Source: DASUPK01 sp963782345 (GTDB lineage Bacteria; Actinomycetota; Thermoleophilia; Solirubrobacterales; 70-9). From it: a DNA stretch of 64,000 nt. Every line of letters begins with the position of its first letter. Position 1 is the first letter of the stretch. The DNA is taken from positions 545,885 to 609,884 of the forward strand of contig CAWAJF010000004.1 in NCBI GenBank assembly GCA_963782345.1. The letters are read 5' to 3'. The notes under the pieces were generated by a model, which worked only from the letters and a program-made list of their open reading frames with translations, had not been told where the DNA came from and ran no database searches. The translations under genes were made by a program, and so were the position numbers. Positions 16,413 through 23,543 of this stretch are shown here, one piece after another.

Positions 16413-17089
16413 CCGCGGGCAGCCCGGGCATCGACTACGAGCGCCTCTACGCCTACCGCTTCCGCGATACGGAGCAGGGGGCCAGGACGGCGGTCTGGCG
16501 ACCGATCGCGGAGTTCATCCATCGGGCGATGGGAGAGCCTCGTCGCGTCCTCGACCCCGCGGCGGGCCGGGGTGAGTTCATCAGCGCGGTCCCCGCCGAG
16601 GAGCGCTGGGCGGTCGACAGGGTCGCGCACGTCGCGAGCGCGCCGGCGCAGGGGTTCCGGATGCTGATCGGGGACGCGATGGAGGTGGAGCTGCCCAGCG
16701 ATCACTTCGACGGGATCTTCGTCTCCAACTTCCTGGAGCACCTGCCGACCCAGGAGGCGATCGGGTCCTTTCTGGCGAGGATGCTGAGCGCGACCCGGCC
16801 CGGTGGCCGCATCGCGATCATGGGGCCGAACTACAGGTACTGCTCGGACGTCTACTGGGACTTCGCGGACCACGTCATCGCCCTCACCCACAGGGCGGTC
16901 GAGGAGCACGTCTACGCCGCCGGTTTCAGCCCCGTGCGTACCATCCCGCGCTTGCTGCCCTACTCGTTCACGGGCTCCCTGCCGGCGTCGGCGCGCCTCA
17001 CCGCCGCGTACCTGCGGATGCCGCTCGCCTGGCGGCTCTTCGGAAAGCAGTTCCTCGTCATCGGCGAGAGGCCGGGTGCCGCCTCATGA
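16409..17089 (+). CDS. SAM-dependent class I methyltransferase
   Basis: The product is short (226 residues). DYERLYAYRF at the N-terminus is followed by VLDPAAGRGEFISAV near residue 50, a variant SAM loop with Pro-Ala in place of Gly-Cys, then MLIGDAMEVELP, FDGIFVSNFLEHLPTQEAI and a motif-V region with ATRPGGRIAIMGPNYRYC. The last 70 residues (HRAVEEHVYAAGF onward) resemble methyltransferases found with GT2 enzymes. The start codon overlaps the stop of the RfbE-like gene (ATGA) and its own stop overlaps the next GT2 start, so all three are translationally coupled. The methyl acceptor, probably a glycan sugar, is unknown. Confidence 0.82.
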   Translation: MTAGSPGIDYERLYAYRFRDTEQGARTAVWRPIAEFIHRAMGEPRRVLDPAAGRGEFISAVPAEERWAVDRVAHVASAPAQGFRMLIGDAMEVELPSDHFDGIFVSNFLEHLPTQEAIGSFLARMLSATRPGGRIAIMGPNYRYCSDVYWDFADHVIALTHRAVEEHVYAAGFSPVRTIPRLLPYSFTGSLPASARLTAAYLRMPLAWRLFGKQFLVIGERPGAAS

Positions 17090-17910
17090 AGCTCTCCGTC
17101 GTCATTCCGGCCCACAACGAGGCGGGGTCGATCGCGGCCACCCTGACGACCACGACCGAAGCCCTCTCCGCCGCCGGAATCGACCACGAGCTGCTCGTGA
17201 TCGACGACGCCAGCGTCGACGGCACCAGCGCCGCGGTCAGGGACCTGGCCGCGTCCAACAAGAGGATCCAATGCCACCGATCCCACTACAGCAGGGGCTT
17301 CGGCCTCACCGTGAGGGCCGGTCTGGACCTTTTCACGGGAGACGCGGTCGCGATCATGATGGCCGACGGGTCCGATGACCCGGCCGACCTGGTCAGGTAT
17401 CACCAGGTGCTCGCGGACGGGTTCGACTGCGCGTTCGGCTCGCGCTTCGCCGGCGGCAGCCGGGTGAGCGACTACCCGCGGTTCAAGCTGATCCTCAACC
17501 GAGTCGTCAATTGGGGGATCCGTGCGCTCTTCCGGCACGGCTATGACGACACCACCAACGCCTTCAAGGCCTACAGGCGAGAGGTGATCGAGACCGTCCA
17601 GCCTCTGCTCGCGAACCACTACAACCTCACGGTGGAGATCCCGCTGAAGGCAATCGTGCGGGGCCACAGCTACGGGATCGTCCCGATCTCCTGGAAAGGC
17701 CGCCAGTCCGGGACGTCGAACCTGGACCTGCGCGAGATGGGTAGCCGCTACCTGTTCATCGTGCTCTACGTGCTCCTCGAGCGCTACATGAGCCGTGGGG
17801 ATTATCTGCGACCGGGGCTCGACCGAGAATCACGCGGCGCACGACCGGCCGGCGAGCGCTCCAGGTCTACCCCTCGTAGGCGAAGGGGAGCTCACTCTCC
17901 ACATCCCTGA
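17086..17910 (+). CDS. GT2 glycosyltransferase (dolichyl-phosphate-mannose-synthase-like)
   Basis: The 274-residue product has LSVVIPAHNEAGSIAATL, LLVIDDASVDGTSAAV, RGFGLTVRAGLDLFTGDAVAIMMADGSDDPADL (metal and acceptor sites; here MADGSDD) and FGSRFAGGSRVSDYPRFKL, all typical of the DPM1/DpmA-like group that moves a sugar from a nucleotide to polyprenyl phosphate. The predicted soluble form ends with LFIVLYVLLERYMSRGDYL. After that comes an Arg-rich tail that exists only because the frame runs into the convergent rfbC gene, sharing 44 bases with it. Role inferred: making a lipid-linked sugar donor for the glycan. Confidence 0.88.
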   Translation: MKLSVVIPAHNEAGSIAATLTTTTEALSAAGIDHELLVIDDASVDGTSAAVRDLAASNKRIQCHRSHYSRGFGLTVRAGLDLFTGDAVAIMMADGSDDPADLVRYHQVLADGFDCAFGSRFAGGSRVSDYPRFKLILNRVVNWGIRALFRHGYDDTTNAFKAYRREVIETVQPLLANHYNLTVEIPLKAIVRGHSYGIVPISWKGRQSGTSNLDLREMGSRYLFIVLYVLLERYMSRGDYLRPGLDRESRGARPAGERSRSTPRRRRGAHSPHP

Positions 17911-18418
17911 GTAGGGGGGCGCTCGCGTCGCGGTCTGACGGAACCAGCTCGACGTCCGGCCACTCGATGCCGATCTCAGGGTCGTTGTATGCGATCCCGC
18001 TCTCGGCCTGCGGGTCGTAGTAGGCGGAGCACTTGTAGATCACGTCCGCGACGTCGCTGGTGACACAGAAGCCGTGGGCGAACCCGTTCGGGCAGTAGAG
18101 GTGGCGGAGGGTCTCGTCGTTGAGGGTGAACGCCTCCCACTCGCCGAACGTCGGCGAGCCCCTCCGGATGTCGACCAGGACGTCGACGACCTCCCCGCGG
18201 GTGCAGCGCACGAGCTTGGCCATCCCCGGCTGGAAGTGCATGCCCCTGACGATCCCCTTGCTCGAGCGCGAGTGGTTGTCCTGGACCCACTCGTCGTCGA
18301 CGCCGAGCTCGGCGAGGACCGACTGCCGGTAGCTCTCGATGAAGAACCCCCGTTTGTCGCGGTGGACGGTGGGCTGGAGCAGGATCGGGCCGTCGAGTCT
18401 TGTGGGGAGCGCCTCCAC
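17867..18418 (-). CDS. rfbC: dTDP-4-dehydrorhamnose 3,5-epimerase family protein (RfbC/RmlC)
   Basis: This cupin-type epimerase of 183 residues matches the family's length. Visible are RDKRGFFIESYRQSVLAELG, WVQDNHSRSSKGIVRGMHFQ (catalytic His in MHFQ), VRCTRGEVVDVLVDIRRGSPTFG, LYCPNGFAHGFCVTSDVADVIYKCSAYYDP (Tyr-containing active-site strand) and IEWPDVELVPSDRD. RmlC epimerises C3 and C5 of dTDP-4-keto-6-deoxyglucose en route to dTDP-rhamnose. rmlA, rmlB and rmlD are not in the window, so they lie elsewhere, or this homologue acts on another keto-sugar such as the Gmd product. The GTG at 18418 is chosen by family length. It is divergent from the GT2 at 18473. Confidence 0.92.
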   Translation of the reverse strand: MEALPTRLDGPILLQPTVHRDKRGFFIESYRQSVLAELGVDDEWVQDNHSRSSKGIVRGMHFQPGMAKLVRCTRGEVVDVLVDIRRGSPTFGEWEAFTLNDETLRHLYCPNGFAHGFCVTSDVADVIYKCSAYYDPQAESGIAYNDPEIGIEWPDVELVPSDRDASAPLLRDVESELPFAYEG

Positions 18419-18472
18419 GGAGGCGGGAATGATGCCAGTTCCCAGCCGGGGGCTAACCTGCTGCCGCTCCGA

Positions 18473-19273
18473 ATGCTCTCCGTAATCACGCCCGCGCGCA
18501 ATATGGCCCGCTTCCTGCCCGACACGCTCGACAGCGTGGCCGCGCTGCGCACGCCGCACGAGCACGTCGTCGTCGACGGCAACTCCGACGACGGCACGGT
18601 GGAGCTGCTCGAGGGCCGCGAGGATCCACATCTCTCCTGGATCTCCGAGCCCGACACCGGGCAGACCAACGCCGTCAACAAGGGGCTGCGGATGGCGCGC
18701 GGGGACCTGCTCGCCTGGGTCAACGCCGACGACGCCTACATCCCTGAGGCGATCGACCGGGCGATCGAGCATCTCGAGAGCAATCCCGAGGTGGGCGCGA
18801 TCTTCGGCGGCGTCAACTACGTCGACGAGCACGGCGAGGTCTTCCGCACGCTGATCCCGCCGAAGTTCAGCTGGCGGCGCTACCTCTACTTCGGCGCCTT
18901 CGTCACCACCCCGACGATCATCTGGCGCCGAGAGCTGCTCGAGCAGGCGCCCTCCCTGGACGAGGCCTACGTCGACGCCGCCGACTACGACTTCTACCTG
19001 CGGCTGCTCCGCGGGGCCCGCGTCGATCTGATCTCCGAGCCGGTCCTCAACTTCCGCTACCACCCGGACAGCAAGACGACCACCGACGTCTGGGTCCAGC
19101 TGAACGAGGCGAGGGAGATCCGGCTGAAGTGGGCGCGCAACCCGCTGCAGCGGGGGATCATGCGCTCCTACGAGGGCGCCCGGCGGGCGATCCTGCCGCG
19201 GATCTCCTCCTGGCCGCACCCGGAGCCGCGCGGCGTCGTGAAGCTGCTGCGGCGGATCGGCGCTCGTGGCTGA
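18473..19273 (+). CDS. GT2-family glycosyltransferase
   Basis: The 266-residue product is a compact GT-A enzyme: MLSVITPARNMARFLPDTL, HVVVDGNSDDGTVELL, TDAV-like NAVNKGLRMARGDLLAWVNADDAYIPEAI (DD metal site), and a C-terminal AADYDFYLRLLRGARVDLI with the acceptor-side acidic motif. It resembles the group often found with colanic-acid and O-antigen clusters. Donor and acceptor are unknown. TAACCT (18454-18459) lies 13 bases upstream of the ATG in the 54-base divergent spacer with rfbC. The gene overlaps the following methyltransferase by 8 bases. Confidence 0.86.
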   Translation: MLSVITPARNMARFLPDTLDSVAALRTPHEHVVVDGNSDDGTVELLEGREDPHLSWISEPDTGQTNAVNKGLRMARGDLLAWVNADDAYIPEAIDRAIEHLESNPEVGAIFGGVNYVDEHGEVFRTLIPPKFSWRRYLYFGAFVTTPTIIWRRELLEQAPSLDEAYVDAADYDFYLRLLRGARVDLISEPVLNFRYHPDSKTTTDVWVQLNEAREIRLKWARNPLQRGIMRSYEGARRAILPRISSWPHPEPRGVVKLLRRIGARG

Positions 19274-20090
19274 CGCTCCCGCCGGCGGGCCGGTCTTCGA
19301 GGGGCCGACGCCGCGGCTGCGGGTCGCCGTCGCCCTGGCCGAGGCGATCGAGTGGGTCCTGCGCCACCACCGGCTCGCTCGCGTGCTCTACGCCGCCGCC
19401 GACGCGAACGGCCGCCTCAGCGCCCGGCTGCTTCGCGGCGAGGGCCGCGAGTGCCCCTGCTGCGGCGGCCACTTCAAGCGGATGTCGAAGCGGCGAGTGG
19501 CGGGCTTCGGCGGCATCTGCCCGCGCTGCCGCTCGCATCCGCGCCACCGCGCGATCGCGCTGCTCCTCGCGCGCGGAGCTCTGCCCGGCCACCGGCTCCT
19601 CCACTTCGCCCCCGAGCCGCTCTTCGACCCGGTCTTCGAGCGCCTCGGAGACCTGGAGCGCATCACCGCCGATCTCTACGCCCCCGCCGACCTGCGCCTG
19701 GACATCACCGACATGGACCTGCCGGACGGCTCCTTCGACCTGATCCTCTGCAGCCACGTGCTCGAGCACGTCCCGGATGACCGGGCCGCGATGTCGGAGC
19801 TGAGGCGCGTCCTTGCCCCCGGCGGACTGGCGCTCGTGCTGACGCCGTACCGATCCGACCGCCCCACCTACGAGGACCCCTCGATCACTTCGCCGCTCGA
19901 CCGCATGGTCGCCTTCGGCCAGCAGGACCACGTCCGCATCTACGGCACGGACCTGGCGGACCGGCTCCGCGGAGCCGGCTTCGAGGTCGAAGACCGGACC
20001 CCGGCCCAGCTATTTGACGAGGTGACCGTGGAACGCTTCGAACTCGACGCGGCGGAGCACCTCTTCCTCTGCCGTGCCCCGACGACCTGA
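19266..20090 (+). CDS. Zinc-binding SAM methyltransferase
   Basis: The 274-residue product starts at a GTG inside the end of the previous gene. An N-terminal helical region precedes two CxxC pairs, ECPCCGGHFKRM and ICPRCRSHPRHR, that could hold one zinc, then a variant SAM loop RLLHFAPEPLFDPVFERL, RLDITDMDLPDGSFDLILCSHVLEHV and ELRRVLAPGGLALVLTPY. This Zn-plus-methyltransferase design recurs beside GT2 genes in bacterial glycan loci. The methyl acceptor is unknown. The 3' end overlaps a small convergent membrane-protein gene by 81 bases, the longest such overlap in the window. Confidence 0.82.
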   Translation: MADAPAGGPVFEGPTPRLRVAVALAEAIEWVLRHHRLARVLYAAADANGRLSARLLRGEGRECPCCGGHFKRMSKRRVAGFGGICPRCRSHPRHRAIALLLARGALPGHRLLHFAPEPLFDPVFERLGDLERITADLYAPADLRLDITDMDLPDGSFDLILCSHVLEHVPDDRAAMSELRRVLAPGGLALVLTPYRSDRPTYEDPSITSPLDRMVAFGQQDHVRIYGTDLADRLRGAGFEVEDRTPAQLFDEVTVERFELDAAEHLFLCRAPTT

Positions 20091-20327
20091 CGGCCGGCTG
20101 CGCCGCCGCAGGCCGCGGATGACCCGCACCGGCAGATAGACCAGCCCGGCGACCAGGGCGATCGGAATCAACGGCAGCGCCAGGGGAATCAGCGCCACCC
20201 CGGTCAGGACGAGGATCGGAATCGCCAGCGGGGCGAGTGCCACCGCGAGGATCCCCGCTCCGACGGTCCACTTCGATACCTCGTCGACGACCTCCGCCCT
20301 TCGGCGTGCCTTCGGGTCGATGTCCAT
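20010..20327 (-). CDS. Small membrane protein with two hydrophobic helices
   Basis: The 105-residue product begins MDIDPKARRRAEVVDEV, then has two closely spaced hydrophobic segments (about residues 22-45 and 48-66; VGAGILAVALAPLAIPILVL and PLALPLIPIALVAGLVYLP), followed by an Arg-rich stretch and a hydrophilic tail. A near-ideal ribosome-binding site, AAAGGAG, lies six bases before the ATG at 20327 and excludes the longer in-frame start. The last 81 bases are antisense to the methyltransferase at 19266. No family recognised. A helical hairpin with positively charged flanks suggests a role at the inner membrane, perhaps regulatory or structural. Confidence 0.65.
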   Translation of the reverse strand: MDIDPKARRRAEVVDEVSKWTVGAGILAVALAPLAIPILVLTGVALIPLALPLIPIALVAGLVYLPVRVIRGLRRRSRPSGRRGTAEEEVLRRVEFEAFHGHLVK

Positions 20328-20390
20328 GGCTGCTCCTTTCGTCGCTCTCACCAGGGAGACGAGACGAAGCCGCTGTGTGTGACAGCACGC

Positions 20391-21221
20391 CTAGCTCGCG
20401 GCGCGTCGGCGAAAGAGCACGTTGCGGTAGAGCGCCTTCTCGACCTTCGCCGGGATCGGGCGCCAGGCGAAGTACGTGCGATAGACGAAGCGGTGGAGCG
20501 GGCCGAGGTCCGTCTGCTTCGCGAACTCCCCGCGGCGAGCGAAGAGGTCGGCGTGCTTGGCGCGAAGCTGGCGGTAGACGTGGCGGTAGCGGCGGCGGTG
20601 CTCCTCCTCTCCCGAGCGCTCGTGCTTGCGGTACTCGTGGGTGACCCGATCGATCTGCAGCCCTCGCCAGCCATTCTCGAGCGCGCTCAGGCAGAAGTCC
20701 CAGTCCTCGTAGCCGTCGATCGCGGAGTCAAAGCCGCCCGCGTCCTCCCAGCAGCGCCGTCTCACCAGGCCGAGCTGGGCGCCGGCGATCGAGCGGTGGA
20801 GCAGGATGTAGGGATCGAAGTCCGGGAAGCGGAGGACGCCCGACCACGCTCCGATCAGCTTCATCAGCCCGTAGCAGTACCCCACGTCGGGATGGCTCTC
20901 GAGCGGCGGCCGCAGCACGTCGAGAGCGTCCGGCGTCAGCCGGTCGTCGGCGTCGACCATCAGCAGCAGCTCGGAATCGGAGCTCTCGAAGCCGGCGTTG
21001 CGGGCGGCGGCCACGCCGGAGTTCTGCTGGCGGATCAGCTCGACGGCCGCCGGCAGCTGATCGAGGGCACGCTGGGTCGCCTCGTCGGTCGATCCGTCGT
21101 CGACCACGATCACCTTCGGCGGTCCGCCCTGCTGGCCGAGGGCCCTGTCCACCGACTCGAGCAGGAAGCGCCCGTGGTTGAAGCACGGGATCACCACCGT
21201 TATGTCTCCGTGCCGAGCCAT
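20391..21221 (-). CDS. GT2-family glycosyltransferase
   Basis: The product is 276 residues from ATG 21221. It has ITVVIPCFNHGRFLLESVDRAL, VIVVDDGSTDEATQRAL, SGVAAARNAGFESSDSELLLMVDADDRLTPDAL (DAD metal site), LVRRRCWEDAGGFDSAIDGYEDWDFCL (the ED-W-D acceptor motif) and a basic C-terminal region HEYRKHERSGEEEHRRR. This is the standard GT2 layout seen in rhamnan and O-antigen clusters. TACTCT lies eleven bases before the ATG on the minus strand and supports it over the in-frame GTG at 21260. The specific sugar is not determinable. The gene is divergent from the GT2 at 21294. Confidence 0.87.
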   Translation of the reverse strand: MARHGDITVVIPCFNHGRFLLESVDRALGQQGGPPKVIVVDDGSTDEATQRALDQLPAAVELIRQQNSGVAAARNAGFESSDSELLLMVDADDRLTPDALDVLRPPLESHPDVGYCYGLMKLIGAWSGVLRFPDFDPYILLHRSIAGAQLGLVRRRCWEDAGGFDSAIDGYEDWDFCLSALENGWRGLQIDRVTHEYRKHERSGEEEHRRRYRHVYRQLRAKHADLFARRGEFAKQTDLGPLHRFVYRTYFAWRPIPAKVEKALYRNVLFRRRAAS

Positions 21222-21232
21222 GGTCCGGCGCC

Positions 21233-21238
21233 AGAGTA
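21233..21238 (-). promoter_or_regulatory. Candidate -10 element TACTCT before the GT2 at 21221
   Basis: Read on the minus strand, TACTCT is followed by eleven bases and the ATG at 21221. It lies in the 72-base divergent spacer with the gene at 21294. Confidence 0.35.
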
Positions 21239-21279
21239 GCTTTGGATTGAGGGCGCCCACGCCCTCGTCCCCGCGCTCC

Positions 21280-21285
21280 TATCCT
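21280..21285 (+). promoter_or_regulatory. Candidate -10 element TATCCT before the GT2 at 21294
   Basis: TATCCT is followed by eight bases and the ATG at 21294, with no ribosome-binding sequence between them. Confidence 0.45.
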
Positions 21286-21293
21286 TCGCGGCC

Positions 21294-22502
21294 ATGGCGG
21301 TCACCGCTTCAAAGAGGGCGGGCGACGAGAGCGCGGCCAGCGCCGACGTCGTCCGCACGACCGTGTTGCTTCCCGCGTACAACGAGGGCGCGGCGCTTCC
21401 GCACGTGCTCGCCGAGCTCGGCGAGTACCTCGACCAGACCTACGAGGTCCTCGTCGTGGACGACGGCTCCACCGACGACACCGCGGAGGTGGCCGAGCGC
21501 TATCCGGTCCGCCTCGTGAAGCACGCGTCCAATCGCGGCAAGGGCGTCGCGATCCGCACCGGCATCGCTGAGGCACAGGGCGAGAACGTCGTGATCATGG
21601 ACGCGGACGCGACCTACCCGGTGCCGGCGATCAAGGAGATGGTCGACCTCCTCGACGACAACGACCTGGTGCGGGGAATCCGCGAATCGGAGCCGGAGAG
21701 CATGCCCGTCGTCAACCGATTCGGGAACTGGCTCTTCAACAAGCTGCTCACCATCAGCCACGGCCTGGAGGGAACCGACCATCTCACCGGCCTCTACGCG
21801 ATCCGCCGCTCCGAGGCGGTGCGGCTCGGCACCGAGGCGCGCGGCTTCGACATCGAGACCGAGATCGGCATCAAGGCGAAGGCGCGCGGGCTGCGCGAGG
21901 CGGAGATCCCGATCTCCTACCTGCCGCGGATGGGCGAGAAGAAGCTCAGTCCGTGGAAGGACGGGCTGCGGATCCTCGGCCGGGTGATCGTGCTGCTGCT
22001 GATCTACAACCCGACCCTGAGCTTCATCGTCCCCGGGCTGACGTTGATGGCGGTGACGATCACCGGGGCGGTCCTGCTCGCGTTTCTCGGGCCCGTGCAC
22101 ACCTTCTTCCTCGGGCTCGACATCAACAGCTTCATCGTCACGGCGCTCGGGGTGCTGGCCGCCTTCCAGCTCGTGATCTTCGGCGTCGCCGCGGCCCTCT
22201 ACGGAGTCGAGGCGGGCAAGCCGCCGCCCCCGTGGCTGCTCCGCGTGATCTCCGTGCGCTTCCGGCTGGCGGTCGCGGGTCTCGGGATGGCGCTGATGGT
22301 CGGCTCGTTCGCGAAGCTCGTCCAGCTGACGATCCAGTGGGCCGGGAACAACATCTTCACCGACACCCGCGCCCTGGTGCTCTCCACGACCTTCCTGGTC
22401 CTCGGCCTGCAGATGCTCTCGGCCGCGCTCTTCATCTCGATCTTCAGCGGCCGGATCAGCCGCCTCGCCGAGGAGGGCTCGTCCACCTGGTCTCGGTCGT
22501 AG
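21294..22502 (+). CDS. Membrane-anchored GT2 glycosyltransferase
   Basis: The 402-residue product has an N-terminal GT-A domain (TVLLPAYNEGAALPHVL, VLVVDDGSTDDTAEV, RGKGVAIRTGIAEAQGENVVIMDADATYP with the DAD motif, HLTGLYAIRR, GFDIETEIGIKAKARGL). About four transmembrane helices follow from residue 220 onward (VIVLLLIYNPTLSFIVPGL, SFIVTALGVLAAFQLVIFG, LALVLSTTFLVLGLQML and one between). This is the polyprenyl-phosphate glycosyltransferase/dolichyl-phosphate-glucose design, which makes a lipid-linked sugar at the membrane. The last bases contain the SD-like AGGAGG (22471-22476) used by the next gene. Confidence 0.87.
   Translation: MAVTASKRAGDESAASADVVRTTVLLPAYNEGAALPHVLAELGEYLDQTYEVLVVDDGSTDDTAEVAERYPVRLVKHASNRGKGVAIRTGIAEAQGENVVIMDADATYPVPAIKEMVDLLDDNDLVRGIRESEPESMPVVNRFGNWLFNKLLTISHGLEGTDHLTGLYAIRRSEAVRLGTEARGFDIETEIGIKAKARGLREAEIPISYLPRMGEKKLSPWKDGLRILGRVIVLLLIYNPTLSFIVPGLTLMAVTITGAVLLAFLGPVHTFFLGLDINSFIVTALGVLAAFQLVIFGVAAALYGVEAGKPPPPWLLRVISVRFRLAVAGLGMALMVGSFAKLVQLTIQWAGNNIFTDTRALVLSTTFLVLGLQMLSAALFISIFSGRISRLAEEGSSTWSRS
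22471..22476 (+). promoter_or_regulatory. Shine-Dalgarno AGGAGG that selects a CTG start
   Basis: AGGAGG sits ten bases upstream of the CTG at 22487. No ATG, GTG or TTG occurs in frame between the preceding open region and the conserved GT2 N-terminus, so this site decides the start. Confidence 0.55.
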
Positions 22503-23497
22503 TCGTCAACTACAACGGCGCCGGCGCGCTCGAGGGCTGCCTGGGGGCGCTGTTGGAGGGCAGCGGCGCCGTCACCGAGATCCTCGTGGTGGACAACGCC
22601 TCCACCGACGACAGCGCGGCGATCGCCGAGCGCCTGGCGGAGGAGAACGAGTCGGTCAAGCTGATTCGCTCGTCGACCAACCGCGGCTACGCCGGCGCCG
22701 TCAACGTCGCCCTGCCCGAGGCGCGCGGCGAGTACGTCGCCGTTCTCAACATGGACGTGGCGGTCAGCCCCGGCTGGCTCGATCCGCTGGTCTCGCTGCT
22801 CGAGGCCAAACCCGAGGCCGGCGTCGCCTGCCCGCTGATCCTGCTCGAATCGGACCCGAGCCGGATCAATGCCGCCGGTCAGGATCTCAACAAGACAGGG
22901 CTCGGCTTCAACCGCCGGCTCGGCGAGCCCCGGGAGCGCGCCGGGGAGGAGCCGTTCCAGGTGAACGGATTGCATGGCGCGGCCTTCGTGGTCCGCCGCG
23001 AGCTGCTCGAGACCCTGGGCGGCTGGGACGAGAGCGGCTTCCTCTACTTCGAGGACGTCGAGCTCTCCTGGCTCCTGCGGATCGCGGGCAGCGAGATCTG
23101 GTGCGTGCCCCGCTCGACGGTCGTCCACGACTACCACCTGACGATGTTCCCTCACAAGCTCTTCCTGCTGGAGCGCAACCGCAGGAAGATGCTGCTCGCC
23201 GGCCTCCGCGGCCGCACCCGGCTGGCGATCTCCCCCCTGCTGGCGCTGACCGAGCTGATGACGTGGGGGTACTGCCTCCTGCGGGGCCCGAAGTTCCTCC
23301 GTGCGAAGCGCCAGAGCTACGGCTGGGTCCGGGCGAACCGGGCGCAGATCGCCCACAGGCGCGAGCAGATCGACTCGATTCGCCGGCGCTCGGACTGGCG
23401 GGTGCTGCGCGGCCTGCGCTGGGGCTATCCGCTCGATCAGTTCTTGACGCTCGGCCGCGAGCGAGGCGAGTCGGGAAGGGACCGCTTCGGCGCTTAG
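22487..23497 (+). CDS. GT2-family glycosyltransferase with probable CTG start
   Basis: The 336-residue enzyme reads (M)VSVVVVNYNGAGALEGC, ILVVDNASTDDSAAI, NRGYAGAVNVALPEARGEYVAVLNMDVAVSPGW (N-M-D metal motif), VNGLHGAAFVVRREL and FLYFEDVELSWLLRIAG (the ED acceptor motif), so it is a rhamnosyltransferase-like GT2. The C-terminal 90 residues are basic, with LISPLLALTELMTWGYCLL possibly membrane-associated. The family N-terminus begins exactly at the CTG at 22487. The only candidate initiator with a good SD (AGGAGG, ten-base spacing) is this CTG, giving a 16-base overlap with the upstream gene. A frameshift fusing the two genes is the alternative. Confidence 0.85.
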   Translation: MVSVVVVNYNGAGALEGCLGALLEGSGAVTEILVVDNASTDDSAAIAERLAEENESVKLIRSSTNRGYAGAVNVALPEARGEYVAVLNMDVAVSPGWLDPLVSLLEAKPEAGVACPLILLESDPSRINAAGQDLNKTGLGFNRRLGEPRERAGEEPFQVNGLHGAAFVVRRELLETLGGWDESGFLYFEDVELSWLLRIAGSEIWCVPRSTVVHDYHLTMFPHKLFLLERNRRKMLLAGLRGRTRLAISPLLALTELMTWGYCLLRGPKFLRAKRQSYGWVRANRAQIAHRREQIDSIRRRSDWRVLRGLRWGYPLDQFLTLGRERGESGRDRFGA

Positions 23498-23527
23498 CCC
23501 CTTAGCTCCCGTTTCGGCGTGACTCCA

Positions 23528-23533
23528 TAAGCT
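23528..23533 (+). promoter_or_regulatory. Candidate -10 element TAAGCT before the polytopic protein at 23544
   Basis: TAAGCT is followed by ten bases and the GTG at 23544, in the 46-base gap after the GT2 gene. Confidence 0.4.
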
Positions 23534-23543
23534 GTCCGACTCC

